Below, piece by piece: positions 1-5,775 of a stretch of 8,956 nucleotides of DNA; positions within the stretch are counted from its first letter, which is position 1, and every line of letters begins with the position of its first letter. Source of the DNA: Methanoregulaceae archaeon (lineage in GTDB: Archaea > Halobacteriota > Methanomicrobia > Methanomicrobiales > Methanospirillaceae); contig JACTVF010000083.1 in the NCBI GenBank assembly GCA_019695435.1, positions 1-8,956 of the forward strand, given 5' to 3'. The notes under the pieces are model-generated. The model worked only from the letters and a program-made list of their open reading frames with translations, was not told the DNA's origin and did no database searches. Both the position numbers and the translations under genes were made by a program.

Positions 1-244
1 CGTGGGAGCTTGTGGCGGTAAACGTCCGCACTCCCGTGATGCCTGCGCCGATGCAGGCCGCCATTGCGGAGTGCTCGCTCTCGACCGGGATATACCGGCT
101 CTTCATCTGGCCGCTCGTGACGTAATCCGCGATCGTCTCGACGATCTCGGTCTGCGGGGTGATCGGGTAGGCCGCGACTACTGCCGGCAGTGCCTGTTTG
201 ACAGCCTCGGCGATCGCCTTGTTGCCCGTTGCGATCTTCTTCAT
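1..244 (-). CDS. porA: Pyruvate (2-oxoacid):ferredoxin oxidoreductase alpha subunit, N-terminal part
   Basis: Only the first 81 codons are inside the window; the gene runs off the left edge. Translating the minus strand from the ATG at 244-242 gives MKKIATGNKAIAEAVKQALP, then YPITPQTE at residues 26-33, VESEHSAM at 54-61 and GVRTFTATSSH at 71-81. These are the hallmark segments of the alpha subunit (pyrimidine-binding fold) of four-subunit archaeal pyruvate and 2-oxoacid:ferredoxin oxidoreductases. The alpha subunit works with the beta subunit to convert CoA, pyruvate and oxidised ferredoxin to acetyl-CoA, CO2 and reduced ferredoxin; in methanogens it usually runs towards pyruvate synthesis. 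The start overlaps the porB stop as ATGA (244-241), so translation is probably coupled. Substrate choice (pyruvate versus branched-chain 2-oxoacids) cannot be settled from this fragment, but the beta subunit looks pyruvate-type. Confidence 0.93.
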   Translation of the reverse strand, partial: MKKIATGNKAIAEAVKQALPAVVAAYPITPQTEIVETIADYVTSGQMKSRYIPVESEHSAMAACIGAGITGVRTFTATSSH

Positions 245-1125
245 GGCTGCGCCTCCTCGGCGGCCAGTTTCTGCAGGTTCTCGGTCAGGTGCTGCCGGAG
301 GGTTTCAAGCGATTTTGCGTCGATGCCCTTGAACCGCCCCTGTGGGGCGAGGTACTCTTCGAGCGGGATCGGTTTTCTCATCGCCGCTTTCGAGGGTGCG
401 CTTATCGTCAGTTTCCCGTGCTCGCGCTCGTAGAGCACCCACATGCCGGATTTGACCGCGAGTTTTCCCATCTCGATCGTCTTCTCGGTCGGGTACCGCC
501 AGCCGGGCGGGCAGGGGGCGAGGATATGGATAAAGGTCGGTCCCCGGAACGTGAGCGCTTTTGCAACCTTCTTGAAAATATCCTGCGGGTACGCGCTGCA
601 CGCGGTCGCCATGTATTCGAGGTGGTGGGCGGCCGCGATCGCGTCGATGTCTTTCTTCTCCACGGTCTTCCCGGTGGGGGTGGTCGTGGTCTTAGCGCCA
701 AGGGGCGTCGCGCCCGAGCGCTGCATGCCGGTGTTCCCGTAGGCCTCGTTGTCGTAGCAGATATACAGGAAATCGGTGCCCCGTTCAAAGGCGCCCGACA
801 TCGACTGGATACCGATATCAAGCGTCCCGCCGTCCCCGGCGTAGACGATCACGTGGGTCTTTTTGCCCATGCCTAAAAACGCTTCGGTCATCCCCGATGC
901 ACACGCGGCAGCGGAGGCAAACGCGACATTGTAGACCGGCACGTTCACCGCGGTGTTGGGGTAGATTCCCTGGATGACGCTCGCACAGCACGCGGGCACG
1001 ACAAGCACGGTATCATGCCCGGCAGCTTTCAGCACGTAGCGCAGCGTCAGGGACGAACTGCACCCGGCGCACGCGGACGTGCATTTTTTTATGTACTCTT
1101 CCTTTGGGATTTCAGCGATGATCAC
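241..1125 (-). CDS. porB: Pyruvate:ferredoxin oxidoreductase beta subunit (thiamine diphosphate and 4Fe-4S binding)
   Basis: This is the catalytic thiamine-diphosphate subunit of pyruvate synthase, 294 residues, a normal length for PorB. In order it shows Cys15, Cys19 and Cys22 (the CAGC segment), CC at 46-47, the thiamine-diphosphate motif GDGGTLDIG from residue 97, DNEAYGNTG at about 125-133, and Cys205 in APCPPGW. The CAGC pair, one cysteine near 46-47 and Cys205 match the four 4Fe-4S ligands of the family. The start is uncertain. TTG at 1128 and GTG at 1125 are adjacent in frame; AGGAG directly abuts the TTG, so GTG is preferred, though its spacing is still short. No in-frame ATG lies nearby. 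The stop overlaps the porA start (ATGA). A weak TATA-like element at 1191-1199 could drive the operon with a leader of about 45 bases. Confidence 0.95.
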   Translation of the reverse strand: MIIAEIPKEEYIKKCTSACAGCSSSLTLRYVLKAAGHDTVLVVPACCASVIQGIYPNTAVNVPVYNVAFASAAACASGMTEAFLGMGKKTHVIVYAGDGGTLDIGIQSMSGAFERGTDFLYICYDNEAYGNTGMQRSGATPLGAKTTTTPTGKTVEKKDIDAIAAAHHLEYMATACSAYPQDIFKKVAKALTFRGPTFIHILAPCPPGWRYPTEKTIEMGKLAVKSGMWVLYEREHGKLTISAPSKAAMRKPIPLEEYLAPQGRFKGIDAKSLETLRQHLTENLQKLAAEEAQP

Positions 1126-1189
1126 CAACTCCTGACAAAACCTGTTGTCGGAATGAACGGATGAGCGCGAAAAGCGATCGCGGATCTAT

Positions 1190-1200
1190 CATTATTTATC
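1190..1200 (-). promoter_or_regulatory. Possible TATA box of porBA
   Basis: Read on the minus strand this is GATAAATAATG, an AT-rich island in GC-richer flanks. It would place a transcript start near 1165-1170, about 45 bases before the porB start, with the palindrome GCGATCGC (1174-1181) between box and start. It is a loose match to the archaeal TATA consensus. Confidence 0.35.
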
Positions 1201-1318
1201 ATCATGGATAGACAAAAAAGGATCTGTTTTGCCGGTCGCTGTTTGTTTCCCGGTAGACCCCCGGTGATCACTTTCGCCCCGCCCGGTCAGGGATTTAAAC
1301 GCCGGTTCTTTCAACAGT

Positions 1319-1399
1319 TGGTATGGGGAGGATGGAAAACCCCAAAAAGAGTTCCCGTGCCCGTCACCAGTCCGGCACGGAGAACGATCCTCCCGACCA
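1319..1399. repeat. Nested inverted repeat, candidate structured RNA or terminator
   Basis: Three stems are nested. TGGT (1319-1322) pairs with ACCA (1396-1399). GGGAGGAT (1326-1333) pairs with ATCCTCCC (1387-1394). GTTCCCGTGCC (1351-1361) pairs with GGCACGG plus GAAC (1374-1380 and 1382-1385), with one bulged A and a 12-base loop. This is 23 base pairs over 81 bases in non-coding DNA. On the plus strand TTTAAA at 1294-1299 would put a transcript start near 1320, at the foot of the structure. On the minus strand the inner hairpin is followed by TCTTTTT, a terminator shape. Which strand is transcribed cannot be decided here. Confidence 0.5.
1344..1385 (-). terminator. Possible hairpin terminator on the minus strand
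   Basis: Read on the minus strand, the 11-bp hairpin of the nested repeat (1351-1385, one bulge, 12-base loop) is followed at once by TCTTTTT and then GGGGTTTT. It lies 175 bases beyond the stop of the 1560-2204 gene and ahead of porB, so it could insulate the two transcripts. Archaeal termination mainly uses oligo-T and rarely needs a hairpin, so confidence is low. Confidence 0.3.
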
Positions 1400-1559
1400 C
1401 TCAATTAAAAACCCTTGAATGATATCTATGTCAGATGCATGAGCGGGATCCTCTCACCCCTTCTCACGCCTAAACTCTTTTCGTTTTAATGGCATTTCCC
1501 ATTCTGTCAATAAAAATAGTTATCGGGAGGGAACGATCTCCGTTTTATTTTCCCGGATT

Positions 1560-2204
1560 TTATTCCCGGCGTTCTTTCAACGTACCAGAAACTTCTGAGT
1601 CGATTTTTTTTATGATATCAGGATGATTTGCCATCTCCCGCAACGCCTTCTGCTTAAGGGCATATGCCGGATACCACACGGTAAAGACGATAGCGAGTAT
1701 CATGAAGACCCATTTCAGGTTGTCCCAGAACATAAGGCCCGGGTCAGGCCGGAGCAGCAGGAAAGCGTCAATAGCCATGCTGAGTGTGAATGCAACTCCC
1801 CATACCGCGGAGATAATATAATTTGCCCGCATGAATGATGCGCTCTTCACACGCTCGGGATCCACGCCTTCCCTTGAATACTGGAGGGTGAAGGGAAACC
1901 GGAACAGCATCGTCGCCCAGCAGACAACCGTAAGGCTCAGCATCGAGAGTACCGAAATATAGTTTGCGAGAGGGTACAGCTTCAATCCGATGATCAGGAT
2001 GAAGAACACAACGAAAAACACAATCGTGACCACGGAAAGGATATAGCCCTGGAGCAGTTGCCGGTAACTCGTCAGGAGAGTGAGCACGATACCGACAACA
2101 AAGGCGAGGGTCAGGCACATCAGGGGACTTCCCAGGGGAGCTTCAGCGACAAGGGTGAACGCGATCCATGGCACAAATGCCGTAAGAAGGGATATCAGGT
2201 TCAT
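1560..2204 (-). CDS. Six-helix integral membrane protein of unknown function
   Basis: The 214-residue product has about six hydrophobic segments, near residues 4-20, 27-45, 54-74, 80-100, 128-150 and 163-182. A charged loop at 108-124 between helices 4 and 5 reads YSREGVDPERVK, and a hydrophilic tail of about 30 residues ends in LKERRE. Both long hydrophilic parts are rich in charge, and Trp and Tyr residues sit at helix ends. I do not recognise the family and assign no function. The ATG at 2204 has no Shine-Dalgarno sequence, but a good TATA box at 2245-2253 predicts a leader of only about 20 bases, so this start is consistent. The gene stands alone, with about 375 bases to the next minus-strand gene. 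A T-rich tract near 1511-1520 may end the transcript. Confidence 0.85.
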   Translation of the reverse strand: MNLISLLTAFVPWIAFTLVAEAPLGSPLMCLTLAFVVGIVLTLLTSYRQLLQGYILSVVTIVFFVVFFILIIGLKLYPLANYISVLSMLSLTVVCWATMLFRFPFTLQYSREGVDPERVKSASFMRANYIISAVWGVAFTLSMAIDAFLLLRPDPGLMFWDNLKWVFMILAIVFTVWYPAYALKQKALREMANHPDIIKKIDSEVSGTLKERRE

Positions 2205-2244
2205 TATGGTATGTGAAGTGGATTTTCTGAATAATAATCCTTTT

Positions 2245-2253
2245 TATTTTATA
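2245..2253 (-). promoter_or_regulatory. TATA box of the 1560-2204 gene
   Basis: On the minus strand the sequence is GTATAAAATAAAAAGG, with TATAAAATA at 2253-2245. That predicts a transcript start near 2222-2225, about 20 bases before the ATG at 2204. It is one of the best TATA matches in the window. Confidence 0.6.
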
Positions 2254-2329
2254 CGTTGGTTCCTGCGGCCCCCCACATTTCCAACCAGTATTGGAACCCG
2301 CGGGATGTGTTTTGGCCGGTTTTGCAACG
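2254..2329. repeat. Long nested inverted repeat
   Basis: Four stems are nested with good symmetry. CGTTG (2254-2258) pairs with CAACG (2325-2329). CGGCC (2266-2270) pairs with GGCCG (2314-2318). CACAT (2274-2278) pairs with ATGTG (2305-2309). TTCCAA (2279-2284) pairs with TTGGAA (2291-2296) around a six-base loop. The self-complementary CCCGCGGG (2297-2304) forms a one-sided bulge. In total 21 base pairs fold 76 bases into one rod. It lies just upstream of the TATA box of the 1560-2204 gene, so it is outside that transcript. It may be a small RNA, a folded protein-binding site or a decayed element. Confidence 0.45.
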
Positions 2330-2581
2330 GGAGATTTGGAATTTTCGGGGTCCGGGGGATCTTCTTCACCATAAAGGGGGCAGGCGGGATACCTATGGAG
2401 AACTGTCATTGACTTCAGGCTTGGAGGGGGTTGACCGGCCCTGGCTCCCCCTGCCGCATAACCCGAGAGGCGTGTTTCATCAGCATCGCTGAATACAGGC
2501 AATTCTTACCGGGAAACCCCCCGGTGCAAATCCGCAGGTTTTCCGTACTGATCCGGGTCCGGAGTTCCCTGTTTCCGGTCG

Positions 2582-3211
2582 TCACCCGAAGGTGTGCTCC
2601 ACACCGTAAAAGACAACGGGGAGCGTCATATATATCGCCGTACTCCAGGTGTTTCCCGCCAGTGCGAACATGATGCCCACGATGGAGACACAAGGGACCA
2701 CGAGGTTCCGGAAACAGACTTTCCTGATGTACGCCGGTTTCAGCGTTGGTTCTGTCAGCCGGTAGTCGTTCGTTGCGTACCACCACTGGAGGGACATACC
2801 TATGCCGATGAGAAGGAGGTTCGACTCAAACGTCATTGCACCGACCGGAACACCGGAAAAAGCGCCGGAAAATGACGCTGAAAAGGGAAGGAGTGCAACA
2901 AACATGAGCGTTACGAGGTTAATCCAGGTGAATATCTTATCGGGGGTCCGTACTGAATGGAACTGCATGTGCTGGCTGAGCCAGAACGCCCCGAGGATAA
3001 GAAACGCGAGAACATAGTGCATGAAACTGGAATAGAGGGCGAGGAGAACCTGAAGAGCATATGCATTTGAGGGTACCAGTGTCGCCTTATCCGGCACACT
3101 CAGACCGATAACAAGGAGCGTCATCGCGAACGCAAAGATGCCATCCGAAAGCGCTTCCAGCCTGCCCTTGGTGAGATGGGATTCGTTACTCCCTTCAATT
3201 TCCTCAGTCAT
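2582..3211 (-). CDS. TMEM175-family (DUF1211) potassium channel
   Basis: The 209-residue product is a typical length for prokaryotic TMEM175 proteins, which form tetrameric, leak-like K+ channels with six helices per subunit. The family signature RxxxFSDG appears near the N-terminus as R17-LEA-L21-SDG-IFAFAMTLLV, with Leu in place of the usual Phe. Helix 3 begins with the conserved FWLSQHMQF (about 76-84), followed by INLVTLMFVALLPF at about 97-110. Further hydrophobic segments lie at about 52-74, 129-146 and 171-204. The ATG at 3211 is chosen because GGAGGAGGGAG lies immediately upstream; a longer frame to 3289 lacks such support. It is divergent from khtTU, which fits a role in K+ homeostasis. 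A TATA-like AATAAAT at about 3244-3250 may be its promoter. Ion selectivity is inferred from the family. Confidence 0.88.
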   Translation of the reverse strand: MTEEIEGSNESHLTKGRLEALSDGIFAFAMTLLVIGLSVPDKATLVPSNAYALQVLLALYSSFMHYVLAFLILGAFWLSQHMQFHSVRTPDKIFTWINLVTLMFVALLPFSASFSGAFSGVPVGAMTFESNLLLIGIGMSLQWWYATNDYRLTEPTLKPAYIRKVCFRNLVVPCVSIVGIMFALAGNTWSTAIYMTLPVVFYGVEHTFG

Positions 3212-3243
3212 AATCTCCCTCCTCCGTACTGGGAAGTAAACGG

Positions 3244-3250
3244 ATTTATT
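3244..3250 (-). promoter_or_regulatory. Possible TATA box of the TMEM175 gene
   Basis: On the minus strand AATAAAT sits in GCAATAAATCCG. It predicts a transcript start near 3221-3224, right at the GGAGG ribosome binding site. A second AT-rich candidate is TTTTGAAAAAATC at about 3256-3268, which would give a longer leader. The choice is uncertain. Confidence 0.35.
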
Positions 3251-3329
3251 GCTTGGGATTTTTTCAAAACGTAAATGGCCCGGATTCATCAGGTTTGATG
3301 AAAACCAGAATAGAACGGATGAGAGGGAA

Positions 3330-3397
3330 GAATGATCTCAGGAATTTTTCCTCATTGCAGTGTGCCAGCGGAGGAGTAATATATTTTAGGATCATTC
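3330..3397. promoter_or_regulatory. Inverted repeat bracketing the khtTU TATA box, candidate operator
   Basis: GAATGATC (3330-3337) and its exact reverse complement GATCATTC (3390-3397) flank the khtTU TATA box. The right copy lies between the TATA box and the inferred transcript start, a usual repressor position in archaea. Next to the left copy is a second dyad, AGGAA (3340-3344) ttt TTCCT (3348-3352), extended by AATG (3331-3334)/CATT (3353-3356). The dyads are visible directly; a regulatory role is inferred. Confidence 0.4.
3377..3388 (+). promoter_or_regulatory. TATA box of the khtTU operon
   Basis: TAATATATTTTA is a strong archaeal TATA element. With the usual spacing of about 25 bases from its centre, transcription would begin near 3405-3409, just before the ATG at 3412. 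This predicts a leaderless or nearly leaderless mRNA, and there is no Shine-Dalgarno sequence directly before that ATG. Confidence 0.6.
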
Positions 3398-3411
3398 CTC
3401 TAATGTCTCCT

Positions 3412-3897
3412 ATGGCTCTTCGATCCCTCAACCTTCCCGGTGTCGGCACAAAATACGAATTCGAGACTGACAAGGGCGATACGGTCGCGATATTTTTTAC
3501 AAAGACCGGGACCATCCAGATGTATACCCTCCAGAAAGGCTGCCACACGCCAAGCGCAGCCGAGATGACACCGGTGGAAGCGCGGAGGCTCGGAAATATT
3601 CTTACAGGGGCGATCATCGAGGCCGACCAGGAGAGCGTGGAGATCGCGTTCTCGGCGCTTGCCGATCTCCGGATCACCATCCACTCGTACATCATCCCCC
3701 GGGCCATCGCAGGAAAAACGATCGAAGACCTCAGGATCCGGGCAAAGACCGGGACGACCGTTATCGCGATCTCAAGGAATGACAAGAATATCATCAATCC
3801 CCCGCCATCGTTCGTGTTCGAGACCGGCGATGCCGTACTGGTAATAGGTGAGTCAGACCAGCTCAGACTGTTCGAACGCGAGATCATGGTGGATTGA
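3412..3897 (+). CDS. khtT: Potassium/proton antiporter regulatory subunit, KhtT-like (RCK_C domain)
   Basis: The 161-residue product matches Bacillus KhtT in length (about 165) and layout. An N-terminal segment opens with LPGVGTKYEFET (8-19) and continues through GDTVAIFF. The conserved linker EMTPVEARRLGNILTG (51-66) follows, then a C-terminal RCK_C (TrkA-C) domain at about 77-160 with GKTIEDLRIRAKTG and the closing ETGDAVLVIGESDQL. In the known system the RCK_C dimer binds a nucleotide and controls the membrane antiporter KhtU, whose gene follows here with a one-base overlap. The ATG at 3412 is preferred over 3403 because it lies just after the inferred transcript start and gives the usual short lead to LPGxG; the frame stays open back to 3253. 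The ligand cannot be read from the sequence. Confidence 0.88.
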   Translation: MALRSLNLPGVGTKYEFETDKGDTVAIFFTKTGTIQMYTLQKGCHTPSAAEMTPVEARRLGNILTGAIIEADQESVEIAFSALADLRITIHSYIIPRAIAGKTIEDLRIRAKTGTTVIAISRNDKNIINPPPSFVFETGDAVLVIGESDQLRLFEREIMVD

Positions 3898-5039
3898 TGG
3901 AAGGCATCATAATCGCCCTTTTTGTCTGCCTCGTGCTTGCGCTGGTCGCCAAGTACCTGACCATCCCGGCGATCCCGTTCTACATCATTGCAGGGGTCGT
4001 CCTCGGCCATGCCGGCCTCGGGATCGTCGCGTCCGACCAGATCAGCAGTTTCTTCTCCGACATGGGGCTGATCTTCCTGCTCTTCTTTGTTGGTCTCGGC
4101 CTCAAGGTGGATAAGATCTCCGAGAACCAGTCGGAGGTGCTCACGAGCGGGATGATCGATCTCAACGTCAATATGATCATCGGCTTTGTGGCTGCCTACC
4201 TCCTCGGTTTTTCGCTGGTCGAGGCTCTCATTGTTGCCGCGGCCTTCTACAGTTCCAGCACCGCGATGACGGTGACCTCGTTAATCGAGAACCGGAAACT
4301 GATGATGCGGGAGTCGGAAACCATCATCTGGCTGATGGTCTTTGAAGATCTTGTGCTGATCATCGTCCTTGCAATTCTGTCGGCCGGTAACGAGAACCTG
4401 CTTCTCTTTGCGGGGGAGATCCTCTTCGGTCTTGCGCTCATTTACGCGCTTGCCCATTATGGTAAGGAATTCCTGATCTCGATCCTCGACCGCGATGACG
4501 AACTGCCCATCATCTTCACCTTCGTTGCCGTGGTCGCGACCGCCGCTTTTGCCCTGGAACTGGGAGTTCCCGACACCCTGATGGTGATCGCCCTCGGGGC
4601 TGCATTTGCGACCACCGACCCGGATGCGTTCGAGCAGCATGCCCGCCCGTTCAAGGACGTATTCATGGTGATCTTCTTTGTCTTTTTCGGCATCACCATC
4701 AATCTGTCCGGCAATATTAGCGTCGGGGTGATCGCGATCATCTGCCTTCTTGCTATTGCAAGCAAGCTGATCTCCGGTGTGCTGACCGGCATTGCGCTCT
4801 ATGGATCGGCCAAATCGGGTCTTGAGATCTGGACAAACACCATCGGACGGGGCGAGTTTTCTATCGCGCTTGCCGTACTGTACGGCTCTCCCCCGGTCGC
4901 CGCCACCATCGCCGTGATGGTGATCGTAACCTCCCTTGTCGGGTCGTTTGTCGCGAAGTACTATGGTTCGCTCTCACGCGGGTTCGGGAGGAGAAGCCGC
5001 CATCACGGGCCGCCACACCGGGTGCATGCGGTCCACTGA
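3897..5039 (+). CDS. khtU: Potassium/proton antiporter, CPA2 family (KhtU/KefB-like)
   Basis: The 380-residue protein is made of about 12 hydrophobic segments, as expected for a CPA2 monovalent cation:proton antiporter without a cytosolic TrkA-N domain. Visible family features are LTIPAIPFYIIAGVVLG at 21-37, the LLFFVGLGLK segment at 61-70, the broken-helix SSSTA motif at 119-123, the Glu150-Asp151 pair in FEDLVLI (candidate proton/cation site), Lys290 in a late helix, and GRGEFSIALA at 317-326. It probably exports K+ in exchange for H+ under KhtT control. The ATG at 3897 shares its A with the TGA stop of khtT (TGATG), implying coupled translation; TTG at 3894 is a weaker alternative. The C-terminal tail is basic and His-rich (RRSRHHGPPHRVHAVH). 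The gene ends 5 bases from the convergent DUF2284 gene, leaving no room for a separate terminator. The third gene of Bacillus khtSTU is absent. Confidence 0.9.
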   Translation: MEGIIIALFVCLVLALVAKYLTIPAIPFYIIAGVVLGHAGLGIVASDQISSFFSDMGLIFLLFFVGLGLKVDKISENQSEVLTSGMIDLNVNMIIGFVAAYLLGFSLVEALIVAAAFYSSSTAMTVTSLIENRKLMMRESETIIWLMVFEDLVLIIVLAILSAGNENLLLFAGEILFGLALIYALAHYGKEFLISILDRDDELPIIFTFVAVVATAAFALELGVPDTLMVIALGAAFATTDPDAFEQHARPFKDVFMVIFFVFFGITINLSGNISVGVIAIICLLAIASKLISGVLTGIALYGSAKSGLEIWTNTIGRGEFSIALAVLYGSPPVAATIAVMVIVTSLVGSFVAKYYGSLSRGFGRRSRHHGPPHRVHAVH

Positions 5040-5044
5040 CCGTC

Positions 5045-5743
5045 TCATTCAATCAATACGAGCCCTACCGAATGCACATCGCTGTGCACGATCTTCCCGT
5101 ACTCCATGTTCTTGCAGGGGATCGTGACGAGGTCCCAGCCTGCATTCTTTGCCGTGGCAAAGACATCCATCCCTGCAGCCTCCATGCTGGGCCTGACCAT
5201 GTCCATGTGCCGGCATTTCCGGCGCAGGCTCTCATCCACCACGCCTTCGGCCTCCTCCGCAACACAGTGCTGGTGCTCGCACCAGATACAGGGATAGCCG
5301 CCGAAGCCGAACGCCTTGTAGAATCCGTCATAGAATGCGGTCTTCTCAAGGAAATGGACCGTCCCGTTCACCCAGAGGATCAGGTCGCGGAAATACGGGT
5401 GGAAGTCATCGGGAATGTCATCCGGCCCGAATGCCCCGTGACCCGGGACACCGTCAAAGCGGATCAGCAGCGCCGTTTTGTATTCCCCAACCATCCTCCG
5501 GGTCTCCTCCGGTGCCGGGGCATACGGCGGGCAGCCGAAGTGCTTGCCGTAGCCCTTGCAGCCATAGCGGCACTTGAACCTCACCCACTGGGCCACGACA
5601 ATGTCTCCCGGATCGATCTGCTGCGCGTGTGCGCCTCGTTCCGCGGCGAGCCTGATCAGGCTCTCTATTTCACTGGCACTTTCCTGCATACCGGCCACCT
5701 CATGCAGAGGATGCCCGCCCGGATCGATAAAGTTTTCCTGCAT
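5045..5743 (-). CDS. DUF2284 cysteine-rich, predicted metal-binding protein
   Basis: The 232-residue soluble protein has eight cysteines: 58, 62 and 71 in FKCRYGCKGYGKHFGCPPYAP, 152, 155 and 160 in YPCIWCEHQHC, and 177 and 210. The layout of an N-terminal helix, IDPGDIVV, a cysteine cluster ending in CPPYAP, a helix with EYKTALLIRF, and a second CxxC cluster matches DUF2284, a family common in methanogens and clostridia and predicted to bind metal or an iron-sulfur cluster; its reaction is unknown to me. The ATG at 5743 follows AAAGGAGAGGTG. A second ATG at 5689 follows GAGGTG and starts 18 residues later, nearer the usual family start, so both are possible. The gene is head to head with the DUF5714-like gene, with 32 bases between starts. 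Confidence 0.82.
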   Translation of the reverse strand: MQENFIDPGGHPLHEVAGMQESASEIESLIRLAAERGAHAQQIDPGDIVVAQWVRFKCRYGCKGYGKHFGCPPYAPAPEETRRMVGEYKTALLIRFDGVPGHGAFGPDDIPDDFHPYFRDLILWVNGTVHFLEKTAFYDGFYKAFGFGGYPCIWCEHQHCVAEEAEGVVDESLRRKCRHMDMVRPSMEAAGMDVFATAKNAGWDLVTIPCKNMEYGKIVHSDVHSVGLVLIE

Positions 5744-5775
5744 GGGCACCTCTCCTTTAACAACAGGGGTTTCCC

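Larger units (their letters stand above)
1129..1559. other. Gene-free stretch between porB and the 1560-2204 gene
   Basis: I see no credible coding region in either strand. The short open frames at 1192-1404 and 1204-1422 lack ribosome binding sites and recognisable domains. The stretch holds the possible porBA promoter, a strong nested inverted repeat (1319-1399, entered separately), a TTTAAA motif at 1294-1299, and T-rich sequence on the minus strand near 1511-1520 (ACTATTTTTA). The last is 40 bases past the end of the 1560-2204 gene and could serve as its oligo-T terminator. Confidence 0.6.
2205..2581. other. Gene-free stretch between two minus-strand membrane-protein genes
   Basis: No convincing coding region is seen. 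The open frames here are short, overlap the flanking genes in other frames and have no recognisable content. The stretch holds the TATA box of the 1560-2204 gene, a long nested stem (2254-2329), a hairpin AGGGGG/CCCCCT around 2426-2452, the hairpin ACCGGG (2508-2513)/CCCGGT (2520-2525), and the palindrome TCCGGGTCCGGA (2552-2563). Runs of G and C are frequent, unlike the AT-rich spacers elsewhere. Confidence 0.55.

Noticed and set aside
229..876. Long plus-strand open frame (215 codons).
   Set aside because: It is antisense to porB, which has clear catalytic motifs; the product shows no recognisable domain.
1192..1422. Two overlapping small open frames, one on each strand, between porB and the membrane-protein gene.
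   Set aside because: Neither has a ribosome site or recognisable content, and the stretch is better explained by inverted repeats and promoters.
2080..2502. Open frames on both strands (2080-2412 plus, 2143-2502 minus, 2256-2492 plus).
   Set aside because: They overlap the coding membrane-protein gene or lie in a stretch of inverted repeats, and show no domain or start signal.
2505..2560. Plus-strand resemblance to the conserved core of a cobalamin riboswitch (GGGAA, GGTGCAAATCC, TACTG).
   Set aside because: The stem that should form around GGTGCAAATCC does not pair, no B12-box-like segment follows, and no plus-strand gene lies downstream, since the TMEM175 gene is on the other strand.
3264..4010. 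Minus-strand open frame of 248 codons.
   Set aside because: It is antisense to khtT and khtU and its product is low-complexity without domain features.
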